A stretch of 64,000 bases of DNA from Eutreptiella sp. 'Long Island Sound 2002' (Eukaryota; Euglenozoa; Euglenophyceae; Eutreptiales; Eutreptiaceae): contig OZ038382.1 of the NCBI GenBank assembly GCA_964036045.1, forward strand, positions 89,637,795 to 89,701,794, given 5' to 3'. Under the pieces are notes generated by a model that did no database searches, was not told the DNA's origin, and saw nothing but the letters and a program-made list of their open reading frames with translations. Within the stretch, counting starts at the first letter, position 1. Each line of letters begins with the position of its first letter. Below are positions 46,640 to 56,201 of the stretch, in pieces. The translations under genes and the position numbers were made by a program.

Positions 46640-47150
46640 CCTATCTCTTAGCAGCAGCAGGTAAGAAAGCAGGCAGTACCGGGGGTCATAACCCCGGGGT
46701 AACAGTAGCCGGGACTCAACGTGAGTCCTCTTAACCATTAGCAACCCCAAATTCCGCTGGGGCTTAACTCCCGAACGAAACGGTATTTGGGGCCCCCGTG
46801 GGCCTTATAAGCCCACAGAGTGTGCTGAGGCATGGCTACCAGCACCTAAAGTCTGGCTTGCCATACCCATTGCTGGGCTCGCCTCAGCACGGTCGGTCGG
46901 GTCCGGCTCTGGGGGGTGCGCACCAAACTAGCGCCGGGAGAAGGGCCTTTTACCCGGTTAAGCATTAATTACAGCAGTAAGCACTATTTATTACGTTAGA
47001 TGTTTACTAAGCGCATGTTTTTACCCCGCAGACATGCCCCTTCCAGTGGTGCGCTCACCTTTGGGGCTGCCGTTGGGGGGTCCGTGGCTTTTACCCGGAC
47101 CTCCGGCCCTCCCTGGCTGTTGGCCGGAGGCGTACATAATACAATACTGT
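46640..47150 (-). repeat. Left arm of ~510-bp inverted repeat
   Basis: Reads CTTAGCAGCAGCAGGTAAG, through a CCCCGGGGTAACAGTA block and GCATGGCTACCAGCAC, to CCCGCAGACATGCCCC and AGTGGTGCGCTCACCTTTGG. Every one of these has a near-identical reverse complement in 49430-49947. I estimate about 80-85% identity by eye. Confidence 0.85.
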
Positions 47151-47264
47151 GGTTCTTTCAGCAACGTACGTACATTACTTGATACATACACATCTGGGGC
47201 CTGGGGGGGATGGCGCCCCCCCCTTGGTTCCAAACAAATTCGTCTCCGGGGGGCCTCCCCTTGA

Positions 47265-47700
47265 TTCACTATCGTCTCGGGACCGTTCCGAGGTCGCCCT
47301 GCATGGCAAAGGCAGGGACGGGGGGGGCACCCCTTATTTCAGAACTGTATCGGTGCATCAATGTCTTTCCACCCTGCCTGGGTGGAAGACCAGGGACCGG
47401 GGGGCCACCCCTTATTTCAAAACTGCATCGGCATATCAAGGTCGTTCCACCCTGCATGGGCGGAGGACCCGGGACCGGGGGGCCGCCCCTTATTTCATTC
47501 CCGCTCTGGCATCTCAAAATTCCTCCGCCCCTTGTAGGCAGAACTCCAGGGATCGGGGGGCCTCCCCTTATTTCAGTACAGCCATTCAGGTACGGGTCTG
47601 GGGGGTCTCCCCTTATTTCAAACCACAACTCGGAGTATCGGTTCCTCGCCCCGACGGGCAAATGAGCAGGGACGGGAGGCCTTCCCTTTTGTTACAGCAC
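47265..47700. repeat. ~78-bp repeat, about five copies
   Basis: CCCCTTATTTC recurs at about 47330, 47408, 47486, 47564 and 47609 (78-bp steps, the last shortened). Each is preceded by GGGACCGGGGGGCC-like sequence. The 130- to 200-codon frames across it are repeat by-products. Confidence 0.85.
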
Positions 47701-47817
47701 TTCCTGGGGAGCCAGACGTCGAGGCTGCAGGCAGGTGCCATTACCCCGGCGTAGTGAGCACCGTAGCGGCAAGCGCTGGCCCTTACCTCCGCCCAAGCGC
47801 TGATTATCATCACACCA

Positions 47818-48668
47818 CACCAGATCACATCACATCACATCACATCACATCACATCACATCACATCACATCACATCAAATCACATCACATCACATCACAT
47901 CGCATCGCATCACATCACATCACATCACATCACATCACATCACATCACATCACATCACATCACATCACATCACATCACATCACATCACATCATACCACAC
48001 CAAACCACACCACATCACATCACACCACACCACATCACATCACATCACACCACATCACATCACATCACATCACATCACACCACATCACATCACATCACAT
48101 CACATCACATCACATCACATCACATCACATCACATCACATCACATCACATCACATCACATCACATCACATCACATCACATCACATCACATCACATCACAT
48201 CACATCACATCACATCACATCACATCACATCACATCACACCACATCACACCATACCACATCACATCACATCACACCACACCACACCACACCACACCACAC
48301 CACACCACACCACATCACATCACATCACATCACATCACATCACATCACATCACACCACACCACACCACACCACATCACATAACATCACAGCACATCACAA
48401 CACATCACATCACATCACACCACATCACATCACATCACATCACATCACACCACACCACATCACATCACATAACATCACACCACACCACAATACATCACAT
48501 CACATCACATCACATCACATCACATCACATCACATCACATCACATCACATCACATCACATCACATCACATCACATCACATCACACCACATCACATCACAT
48601 CACATCACATCACATCACATCACATCACACCACATCACATCACAACACACCACACCACATCACATCAC
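47818..48668. repeat. (CACAT)n microsatellite with CACAC variants, ~850 bp
   Basis: A long 5-bp repeat interrupted mainly by CACAC units. It is stop-free on the plus strand, giving a 328-codon His-His-Ile-Thr-Ser frame that is not a gene. It separates the two head-to-head elements. Confidence 0.97.
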
Positions 48669-49429
48669 ACCCCAGCTCTACCCACGGGCTGGGTGCCGGG
48701 TGTGAAGCCCCGAACGACAGGGCCCGGGCACCGCCAGTAGGCGGTTTACTAACAGTGTCGGGTGCGCGCACGTCCCAGTGCCAAGCGCCATCCCCAGGGA
48801 CCCCGCGGCCCCTAGTACCGGCCGCCTCGGCCCTAGGAACGGTCAGCGACCCCCAATAGAGGACGGCTGACCTAGCCTCCCCCTCCGCTCCTCCCCTACA
48901 CGCCCGCTCACGCACCAGCCCACGCAGGAGCCCGAACATGCGCCCCCCCCGCGCTCCAGCCTCAGCCCCCCCCGCTGCCGCCCCTGCGCGCGCCCCGGTG
49001 ACCCCCCCATGCGCCCCCCCCTATGAGCGATCCCTGCTGCCTCCCCTGCCCCACCACGCTCCCTGACCCTGCCCATCTCCCAGGCTGGCAGCGCCCGTGC
49101 GGCGCGCCTCCAGGGCCCCGCATCGGCGGCCGGCCGCGAGACATCCGGACCAGTGGAGGCCCCCGGACAGGGGCTTCAACGGAACGGCGGGACCGGGACG
49201 GGTGTGCCAGGTGTGTGCGTAGGTGAGGGAGGGGTGAGAGACTGGGGCCCCAATGGGACGGCCTGCGCCAAGGCCTCAAAGGCCCGTGGCCCGGACATGT
49301 GCGGGGGGCCTCAACAACAACCCCCCGCCCTGCAATATGTGGAAGAATATGTGGAAGAATATGTGGAAGAAACAGTCCCTGTCCCCGTCGGGCTGGACGC
49401 CCCGGTATCGGTATCCAACATCCTTTAGG

Positions 49430-49947
49430 TACGGTATAAGGCCCCCCGGCCACCACCCCGGCGCCAACACCAGGGAGGGCGTCCGGGAGGGGTAACAGCC
49501 CCCGATCCCCCAAAGGCAGCCCCAAAGGTGAGCGCACCACTGGCGGGGCATGTCTGCGGGGTAAACAAATGCGCTGAGTGAAACCCTAATGTAACAATTA
49601 GTGCCTACTGCCATAAGTAATGCTTAACCGGGTAAAACGGCCCTCACCCGGTGCCGGTTTAGTGCGCAGCCCCCAGAGCCGGACCCGACCGGCCGTACTG
49701 AGGCGAGCCCAGAAATGGGTATGGCAAGCCAGACTTTAAGTGCTGGTAGCCACGCCTCAGTACACTCCGTGGGCTCATAAGGCCCACGGGGGCCCCAAAC
49801 ACCGTTACGTTCGGGAGTTAAGCCCCGGCGGTGTTTGGGGTTGTTCCTGGTTAAGAGGACTCACGTTGAGTCCCAGATACTGTTACCCCGGGGTTATGAC
49901 CCCCGGTACTGCCTGCTTACTTGCCTGCTGCTGCTAAGAGGTAGGAG
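49430..49947 (+). repeat. Right arm of ~510-bp inverted repeat (retrotransposon leader)
   Basis: Inverted partner of 46640-47150. It contains CCCCAAAGGTGAGCGCACCA, GGTATGGCAAGCCAGACTTT and GACTCACGTTGAGTCCCAG (itself a small dyad), and ends CTGCTGCTAAGAGG just before the 94-bp monomers. Confidence 0.85.
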
Positions 49948-49959
49948 GGAGTACCCACG

Positions 49960-51215
49960 GGTCCTGCCGGAGGCTCCGAACACCCCCTGGGTTGGGCTCC
50001 CCGTCCCCCCCAGGCCGGTGCGCCCGGTTCTCCAAAGATACTGGCCCCCCACTGGCCTGGCAGGAGGCTCCGAACACCCCCTGGGCAGGACTCCCCGTCC
50101 CCCCCGGGCCGGTGCGCCCGGTTCTCCGAAGAAGATGGCCCCCCCTTGGCCTGGCAGGAGACTCCGAACACCCCTTGGGCAGGACTCCCCGTCCCCACCA
50201 GGCCGGTGCGCCCGGTTCTCTGAAGAAGATGGCCCCCCCTTGGCCTGGCAGGAGACTCCGAACACCCCCTGGGCAGGACTCCCCGTCCCCCCCGGGCCGG
50301 TGCGCCCGGTTCTCTGAGGAAGATGGCCCCCCATTGGCCTGGCAGGAGACTCCGAACACCCCCTGGGCAGGACTTCCCGTCCCCCCCGGGCCAGTGCGCC
50401 CGGTTCTCTGAAGAGGATGGCCCCCCCTTGGCCTGGCAGGAGACTCCGAACACCCCCTGGACAGGACTCCCCGTCCCCCCCGGGCCGGTGCGCCCGGTTC
50501 TCTGAAGAAGATGGCCCCCCATTGGCCTGGCAGGAGACACCGAACACCCCCTGGGCAGGACTCCCCGTCCCCCCCGGGCCGGTGCGCCCGGTTCTCTGAA
50601 GAAGATGGCCCCCCCTTGGCCTGGCAGGAGACTCCGAACACCCCCTGGGCAGGACTCCCCGTCCCCACCAGGCCGGTGCGCCCGGTTTTATGAAGAAGAT
50701 GGCCCCCCCTTGGCCTGGCAGGAGACTCCGAACACCCCCTGGGCGGGACTCCCCGTCCCCCCCGGGCCGGTGCGCCCGGTTCGCCGAAGAAGATGGCCCC
50801 CCATTGGCCTGGCAGGAGACTCCGAACACCCCCCGGGCAGGACTCCCCGTCCCCCCCCGGGCCGGTGCGCCCGGTTCTCTAAAGAAGATGGCCCCCCATT
50901 GGCCTGGCAGGAGACTCCGAACTCCCCCTGGGCAGGACTCCCCGTCCCCCCCGGGCCGGTGCGCCCGGTTCTCTGAAGAAGATGGCCCCCCCTTGGCCTG
51001 GCAGGAGACTCCGAACACCCCTTGGACATGACTCCCCGTCCCCCCCGGGCCGGTGCGCCCGGTTCTCCGAAGAAGATGGCCCCCCATTGGCCTGGCAGGA
51101 GACTCCCAACACCCCCTGGACAGGACTCCCCGTCCCCCCCAGGCCGGTGCGCCCCGTTCTCTGAAGAAGATGGCCCCCCATTGGCCTGGCAGGATGCCCC
51201 GACCACCCCACTGGG
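49960..51215 (+). repeat. 94-bp leader monomers, about 13 copies
   Basis: Units run TGGCCTGGCAGGAGACTCCG, AACACCCCCTGGGCAGGACT, CCCCGTCCCCCCCGGGCCGG, TGCGCCCGGTTCTCTGAAGA, AGATGGCCCCCC. Copies are highly similar with an exact 94-bp step (for example 50323, 50417, 50511, 50605). The last copies diverge toward ORF1. The position upstream of ORF1 resembles the 5' monomer arrays that act as promoters in some L1 elements; a promoter role here is inference. Long minus-strand frames (up to 555 codons) are by-products. Confidence 0.93.
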
Positions 51216-51539
51216 CTGAGCATCCCCCTGCTCCCCCACGGCCGGGAGTGCCAGGTGGACGTGGAGGCGCAACCCCCCGGCAACAGATCTCCCCCCCCCC
51301 AGACCCAGGTGCCCCAGTGTGCGAGGCAGCAGCCAACGAGTAGCGCGCGGGGGCGAGTTTCCGGATAGATTCTAGTGTACGGGCCCGTAAGGCCGGCCGC
51401 CGTAGGCCACCAACGCGCGAGCGAGAGGAGGTTACGGCGCCTGAGCACTGGGCGACCCGGAGGAAGGGATGCGCAGTGCCCATGCATGGGCTTCCGGCCT
51501 GCGACTCCCTGCTCTTGCTCTGCAGCCCAGTGACACAGC
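51216..51539 (+). promoter_or_regulatory. Leader segment between monomers and ORF1
   Basis: About 320 bases of GC-rich, non-repeated sequence between the last 94-bp monomer and the ORF1 start codon. No clear core promoter motif is visible. Confidence 0.35.
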
Positions 51540-53399
51540 ATGTTCCCGTCGACGCCCGCAACTCCTTACATGCAGCGCCCTCCTATCCCCGGAGGCCCGC
51601 CTGCACCACACCCCGCGGGGTCCCCGGCTTTTGCCGCCCCCCCCCTCCCCCACTATACCCACACCCCATACGCGCCCCACCAACCGCTCGTGAAGGTTCA
51701 CTCCCAGCCAGCGTACCCCGCCTATTACCTGCGGGAGCCGCGGTATGGGCTTCCCCCGCCGCCCTCGCCGCTCCTCACAGTACCGCCCCGGGACCACCGT
51801 GACCTGGAGTTGGCCTACCTACGGGGCTACGTGGCAAGCCTGGACCGCCGCACCGAGGGGCCTCCGCCCCCTAAGGAGGTGGCGCAGAGGGCGCCCCCGG
51901 CGCCGCAGGGCCCTGCCCCCGACGCGGTCCGCGAGGCGACGCCGGCATTGCTGCTGGCACCGGCGAGGGAGACGGAGCCCAGGCAGGACCGCCGGATCCC
52001 GGCACATACGGAGCCGCCACGCCGGCCCCAGGGCGCAACCTACCGGAGGTCCCGCTCCCCCAGACGGGACCTACGAGACGAGCGCCGAGACCACGGCCGT
52101 ACAAGCCCCGGTAGAGGAAGGCGCACGGCCCACCGCCGGCCCTACCGCTCCCCACAGCGGTACTACCAGCGCCGGTCCGAGGAGCGCCCCTCCGAACACC
52201 GAGCCCCCGCCGCTAGAGGTAGAGACCGTACCCCCGACCGCCGGGATAACCGCTCCCGTCGTGACCCGCCCGGATCAGCCCCCGGGCCGGGCCGGGAGCG
52301 CCGAGACCCCGACGACCGGCGCCGGTACCGCTCCCCCAGCCCGGATACCGCTAGACGCCTGAGGTATGATGCGCCAGATACGGGGCGCCGGCCGCAGTGG
52401 GAGCCCCGTACGGCTCCCGACGCCCAACCCCCGCATGTCCCGCATGTCCCGAGGGACAAGCCCCCGCGCAAGCGGCAACACCATAACACGGAAGGCGGAC
52501 GGCCTGCGGCGCAGTCGCCCGCGGGCACCCCGCACAGGCTACCGGTGCACGCTCTGGCAGGGACCCAAACGACGCCGGGCCTCGTGGCCCCCTGTGCACA
52601 GCAGGCACGACTGCCACAGGACGGCGCCCCCCGCACGCCCCAGAAGCACCGTACCGGTGTCACGCAAACCACCCCGGGCCTCCGGGGCCCGGGCTACGCC
52701 TCCCCGAGCGGGGCGATGGAAGCCCCCCAGCAGCCCCGCGCCGCGGACCCACCGACCGTCCTGCACATCCGGCGCCTCCCCACAGGGTGGTCCCGCCGTC
52801 ACCTGGCGGACCGTTTCATGTGGCTGGATGGGGCGGAGGGGGTGGCGGAGGCCTTTTATGGAGGAGAAAACCACGGGTACCTGACCTTCCGCGCCCACAC
52901 ACAGGCGCTGGCGGCGTGTGCGGTAGTCAGCGCTGCCCTGGGTACGGTAGCGCCCCCGCCCGGCCGCCTGCCGGCGGCAGTCCACTGTGTCACCCGCAGT
53001 GTCATCCGGGACCTCACCGTGCACACACAGCGGGACGCCCCGGGCGAGGAGCGGCACGACACGCCGTCCGCCGGGGCTGCCCCCCCGCGCATGGACCGCC
53101 CCTCCCTCACCGAGGATGACCTCCGCCGCCTCATAGCCGATGCCGTGGGCGGAACGCAGCAGGTGGTACATCCGTGGCCGCAGGAGCCCGCCCGGGCGCC
53201 CACAGCCGACGCGGTCGGTGGCGCCGGCCGCCCCCTACCCCGAGGCCCCCCTCCGGCGCAACAGGCGCCCATCTCCCGGGAAAGAGACCTAGCGTTGCCC
53301 GGGGGCGGGGCAGCCCCTGAGCGGAGCCCACAGGTCGCCGCGGCTCGGGTGAGCCCGCCTGCGCGGCCGCGAGCCGCAGCCACAGGCCGTACTAGCTAG
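51540..53399 (+). CDS. Retrotransposon ORF1 protein with RS-rich region and RRM-like domain
   Basis: A 619-codon frame from ATG (CAGC before ATGTTC) to TAG at 53397-53399. Residues 1-165 are Pro/Ala-rich. Residues ~165-275 are strongly Arg/Ser/Asp-rich, with YRRSRSPRR, RPYRSPQRYYQRRSEERP and YRSPSPDTARR, like the RS domain of splicing SR proteins. After a disordered linker, residues ~403-473 fit an RRM: VLHIRRLP matches RNP2 and HGYLTF about 35 residues later matches RNP1. The tail is Pro/Ala-rich. ORF1 proteins of many non-LTR elements are RNA-binding chaperones with RRM folds; the RS-plus-RRM combination is less usual. It would bind element RNA in a ribonucleoprotein particle. No frame disruption is visible. 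Confidence 0.82.
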   Translation: MFPSTPATPYMQRPPIPGGPPAPHPAGSPAFAAPPLPHYTHTPYAPHQPLVKVHSQPAYPAYYLREPRYGLPPPPSPLLTVPPRDHRDLELAYLRGYVASLDRRTEGPPPPKEVAQRAPPAPQGPAPDAVREATPALLLAPARETEPRQDRRIPAHTEPPRRPQGATYRRSRSPRRDLRDERRDHGRTSPGRGRRTAHRRPYRSPQRYYQRRSEERPSEHRAPAARGRDRTPDRRDNRSRRDPPGSAPGPGRERRDPDDRRRYRSPSPDTARRLRYDAPDTGRRPQWEPRTAPDAQPPHVPHVPRDKPPRKRQHHNTEGGRPAAQSPAGTPHRLPVHALAGTQTTPGLVAPCAQQARLPQDGAPRTPQKHRTGVTQTTPGLRGPGYASPSGAMEAPQQPRAADPPTVLHIRRLPTGWSRRHLADRFMWLDGAEGVAEAFYGGENHGYLTFRAHTQALAACAVVSAALGTVAPPPGRLPAAVHCVTRSVIRDLTVHTQRDAPGEERHDTPSAGAAPPRMDRPSLTEDDLRRLIADAVGGTQQVVHPWPQEPARAPTADAVGGAGRPLPRGPPPAQQAPISRERDLALPGGGAAPERSPQVAAARVSPPARPRAAATGRTS

Positions 53400-55133
53400 C
53401 TTAGCCGGCGTGTCCTGGCGGCTACCGGGACGCCTAGTGACCCCGGCCAACCGGCTGCCGGGCATGCCAGCGCAGGGCCCCCCCGGCCCGGCCCCTCGGA
53501 TGTGGCAGCTGAAGGCGTGTCCCAGGACCTCTTGGGCACGGATTGCCAGGAGGAGGGCCATCAGCAAGCCCTCGCCAGCGCCCCAGAGGCCGATGCGGCC
53601 CGCCCCCAGGCGCCCGCTGGCAACCCCATGACCGCCCAGGCCAACGACGGTGCTGAGGCCTCAGCTCCCCCGACGGGGGGCCCCCCGGAGGGACCCGCCC
53701 TGGATTGGTGTACAGTCTGTCGCTTGTGGCGCCCCAGCCCATGCGACCAGTGCCCCCCGCAGGGAGCCCCACAGGAGGAAGACGAGGCTGCGGAGCTGGC
53801 CCCGCAAGGAGAACGGGAGCTAGGGCCCCGTGAGACCTCGCCCGCTCTTGAAACTCCCACTTCGCACGCGGCGGATGACCCTCCGCCCCCCCCCATCGAT
53901 GTGGATGCGTCCGAGGGCACGGCCACCCAGCTGGCTGGCCTCCTGGATGATGAAGCGGGCGCCCTCAACCCGCTGGAGCCCCTACCGCCGGCGGTAGAGT
54001 TGGATGACGACCCTGCACCGCCGGCAGCCGGCCGCGCCGACAGCCCGCCGGGCGAGCTGGGCCCGCACGAGTCCCGCCTGGCGGCGCTCATCGCCGATAC
54101 TGCCTTGGAGGAGGCGAACCCGTGCAAGGCCCTGGACGTAGCTGTCTTCATGGACAGCGAACGCCTGTCGGCGGTGGGACGCCGCATGCGGGCGGCGGGC
54201 CAAGACACCACCCCCGTCCCCGGCCCCCATTCCCCGGAGGGAGACGGCCTCCCTCCCCTCCTAGCCCAGTATGCAAAGAGGACCCGCGAGCTGCTCCAGC
54301 TCGTGGGCTATACCCTGGGGGTCCCCTCCTTCTCCCTCTCCAGCTGGGAGGGAGATGCCATCCTGGCTCCTCACCCGCCGGGACTTGGGATCACGGTGTA
54401 TTACGTGATCGAGGGGAGGGTGCAGCTCCGCCTCCCCGCCCCCGAGGGCGGCTCGCGCCCAGGGTGTTGGCTCCAGGCCATGGCATATGCGTATGCCTGG
54501 TCTGCCCCACCCCCGCCCCGGGCGGTCCCCCCGGATACCAGGGCCCTGGTGCTGATATGCCAGTGCCCGGTGCATGTCCCCCGGGGCACGCCGGCCACCG
54601 CCCCCCCCCCGGTCCAAATCTGCGTCAAGCGCGGGGACCGGTACACCCCAGTCGACACGGCGAGCATGGACCTGGGGGACCACAGGGCCACCTTCACCTC
54701 ACCCGGAGGCAACCCCCTGGCCATCGCTACGCCCATGGTGGCAAGGGCCACCTACGACAGGGCTCGGGGGGGACTCGTCATCGTCCCCTCGGCCCTGGGG
54801 GCCCAGCAGCTCCGCGACGCCGACTGGAAGGGATGGAGCGCCTCGTGGGTTAGCTACACCCGGGCCCTCCAGCCGGCGAAGCCGGTCGGCTTCAAGGTCC
54901 TGGGGGCGCAGGCCCCGGCCCTGCGAGACTGGGTGCTCCCCAGGCTCACGGGCGAACGGCCAACGGGGACTCCCTCCCTGACCACGGTGTTTGGCCTCAT
55001 CGGGCGTGACCTGCGGGCAGCCCAGGAGGCAGCTGGCGGCTCGGCCACACACGCCGACCCCCAGGGCGGGCCCACTTCCTCAGAGCCGGACCCGGAGCCG
55101 GAGCACCCCACTCCCTCGCAATCCCAGAATTGA
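53400..55133 (+). CDS. ORF2 amino-terminal region with C-x2-C-x7-C-x2-C knuckle
   Basis: The frame of ORF1 continues past its TAG with no further stop to TGA at 55131-55133. No ATG follows the TAG until about 53628; GTG occurs at 53502. Near 53708-53755 the segment WCTVCRLWRPSPCDQC gives a possible zinc knuckle. An acidic, Pro-rich linker follows. About 54270-55050 encodes a globular-looking region (LLQLVGYTLGVPSFSLSSW, then WLQAMAYAYAW, then KGWSASWVSYTRALQPAKP) that I do not recognise. It may be the amino-terminal extension of ORF2, reached by TAG readthrough or reinitiation, or a separate ORF. The following endonuclease starts in the +1 frame at the TGA. Confidence 0.6.
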   Translation, partial: LSRRVLAATGTPSDPGQPAAGHASAGPPRPGPSDVAAEGVSQDLLGTDCQEEGHQQALASAPEADAARPQAPAGNPMTAQANDGAEASAPPTGGPPEGPALDWCTVCRLWRPSPCDQCPPQGAPQEEDEAAELAPQGERELGPRETSPALETPTSHAADDPPPPPIDVDASEGTATQLAGLLDDEAGALNPLEPLPPAVELDDDPAPPAAGRADSPPGELGPHESRLAALIADTALEEANPCKALDVAVFMDSERLSAVGRRMRAAGQDTTPVPGPHSPEGDGLPPLLAQYAKRTRELLQLVGYTLGVPSFSLSSWEGDAILAPHPPGLGITVYYVIEGRVQLRLPAPEGGSRPGCWLQAMAYAYAWSAPPPPRAVPPDTRALVLICQCPVHVPRGTPATAPPPVQICVKRGDRYTPVDTASMDLGDHRATFTSPGGNPLAIATPMVARATYDRARGGLVIVPSALGAQQLRDADWKGWSASWVSYTRALQPAKPVGFKVLGAQAPALRDWVLPRLTGERPTGTPSLTTVFGLIGRDLRAAQEAAGGSATHADPQGGPTSSEPDPEPEHPTPSQSQN

Positions 55134-56201
55134 GGGCACCTCGGAGGACGTGCACGCTGTGGGGAACCTGTGGCTCAACTTCCGGGGCCGGTACCTCCGG
55201 CAACGCCTCCTGGCGCAAGCCCTGCACATGGCAGCGCGCCGCCCTACCCTCCTCATCCTGGCTAGGCCCAGTCCCGGGCAGGCCCCGAGGACCCCCCCTT
55301 CCAGGACTACGCCCGCAACGTCGTGCTCCCCGCCCAAGGCAAGACGGGGGCGGGCCTGGAAGTATACGTCCGCACCGGGACAACCACCCGGGCTTCCCTC
55401 CTCTGGGGCGCGGAGGATGCCAACGCCCTCCTCATGGAGGTCCTCACCCCGTGGGGTCAGCATCATGTGCTGGGAGCCCATGCCCCCCAGATCAGCATAG
55501 GCGTGGAGCCTTACGTGAGATGGTGGGCCGCCGTCTGGAGGGAGGTCACCTGCCTGGTCGACCCGACGACCGTCCTGGTTGTCACGGACACCAACTCGGC
55601 GGCCCGACCGGCAGATAGAGGGACCCCGCGCCCCGAGGACACGGGCTACCGCACGTTCCTGAGGGCCTTCAACCCCAGGGACTTATTGGACCTTCACCCG
55701 GTCCCGCAGGACACATACTCCTGCTTCCAGGGGGCCGCGCGCTCCCGCATCGACACAGCCGCCTGCCACAGCGAGGCGCAGTTCACCATCGCCTCGTACC
55801 ACTACTGGGCGAGCACCCTCCTCTCGGACCACCACGTCCCCCTCCTTCTCACCGTCGCCTTCCCGGTGAACCGGCTGGACAAGCCCAGCCCCCATACGAT
55901 CTCCCGCACCCCGGAGTACCACCTGGGCCCAGTGGCCCTGTCCCCGGCCGACACGGCCGATTTCCACAACTCAATACTCCGCAGGAGAGCCTTGGACCCC
56001 CAGCTCGCCCCGAATCGGTGGCTGAAAGGCCTGCAAAGGGCCATCTACAATTGGGCCCACGCCACGGGCAGGGTCCGAGCCCTCCGCTTCCGGCAGTACT
56101 GCCTCAAGCGCCCCCGGCGGAGCGAGCTCCCCCCTTGCGGGCTCCCCAACAGCCCTTCCCAGCGCGCAGCATGCTCCCCACGGTGGGGCGTTTTACAGTG
56201 A
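55131..56201 (+). CDS. APE-type endonuclease domain, one internal frame step
   Basis: The first ~50 codons (frame of base 54991) contain NLWLNFRGRYLRQRLL, fitting the amino-terminal Asn motif of APE endonucleases. Between about 55270 and 55290 the sense passes to the frame of base 55323. There VTDTNSA (about 55581) fits the GDFN/TD-N motif, DLLDLHPV follows, then YSCFQGAARSRIDTA fits the S-R-I-D motif, and LLSDHHVPLLL (about 55820) fits the catalytic S-D-H end motif. The expected Glu of motif 2 is not evident; it should fall where the frame changes. This domain would nick the target DNA to prime reverse transcription. The frame runs on to a stop at 56201, overlapping the RT frame. Confidence 0.78.

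Larger units (their letters stand above)
46553..47817 (-). mobile_element. Partial element sharing its arm head-to-head with the retrotransposon leader
   Basis: After the satellite ends at GGGGAGACGCCC, a GC-rich block begins. 46640-47150 is an inverted match to 49430-49947. On the minus strand the order from 47817 is a 78-bp repeat, then the arm, then an abrupt end at the satellite. This could be the 5' leader of a second, oppositely oriented retrotransposon truncated at 46.55 kb, or an unrelated element with long inverted arms. No protein domain is present. Confidence 0.45.

Noticed and set aside
47210-47754. Frames of 130-201 codons on both strands near 47.2-47.75 kb
   Set aside because: 78 bp is a multiple of three, so the repeat yields a 26-residue peptide period in every open frame; no domain.
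47754-48740. 328-codon His-His-Ile-Thr-Ser frame
   Set aside because: Translation of a (CACAT)n microsatellite; identical in all plus frames.
49894-51561. 555-codon minus-strand frame
   Set aside because: Runs through 94-bp monomers opposite the retrotransposon leader; its peptide only mirrors the repeat, and several staggered frames do the same.
51745-55052. Many 80-240 codon frames in other phases over the retrotransposon
   Set aside because: Shadows of the GC-rich ORF1/ORF2 coding sequence.
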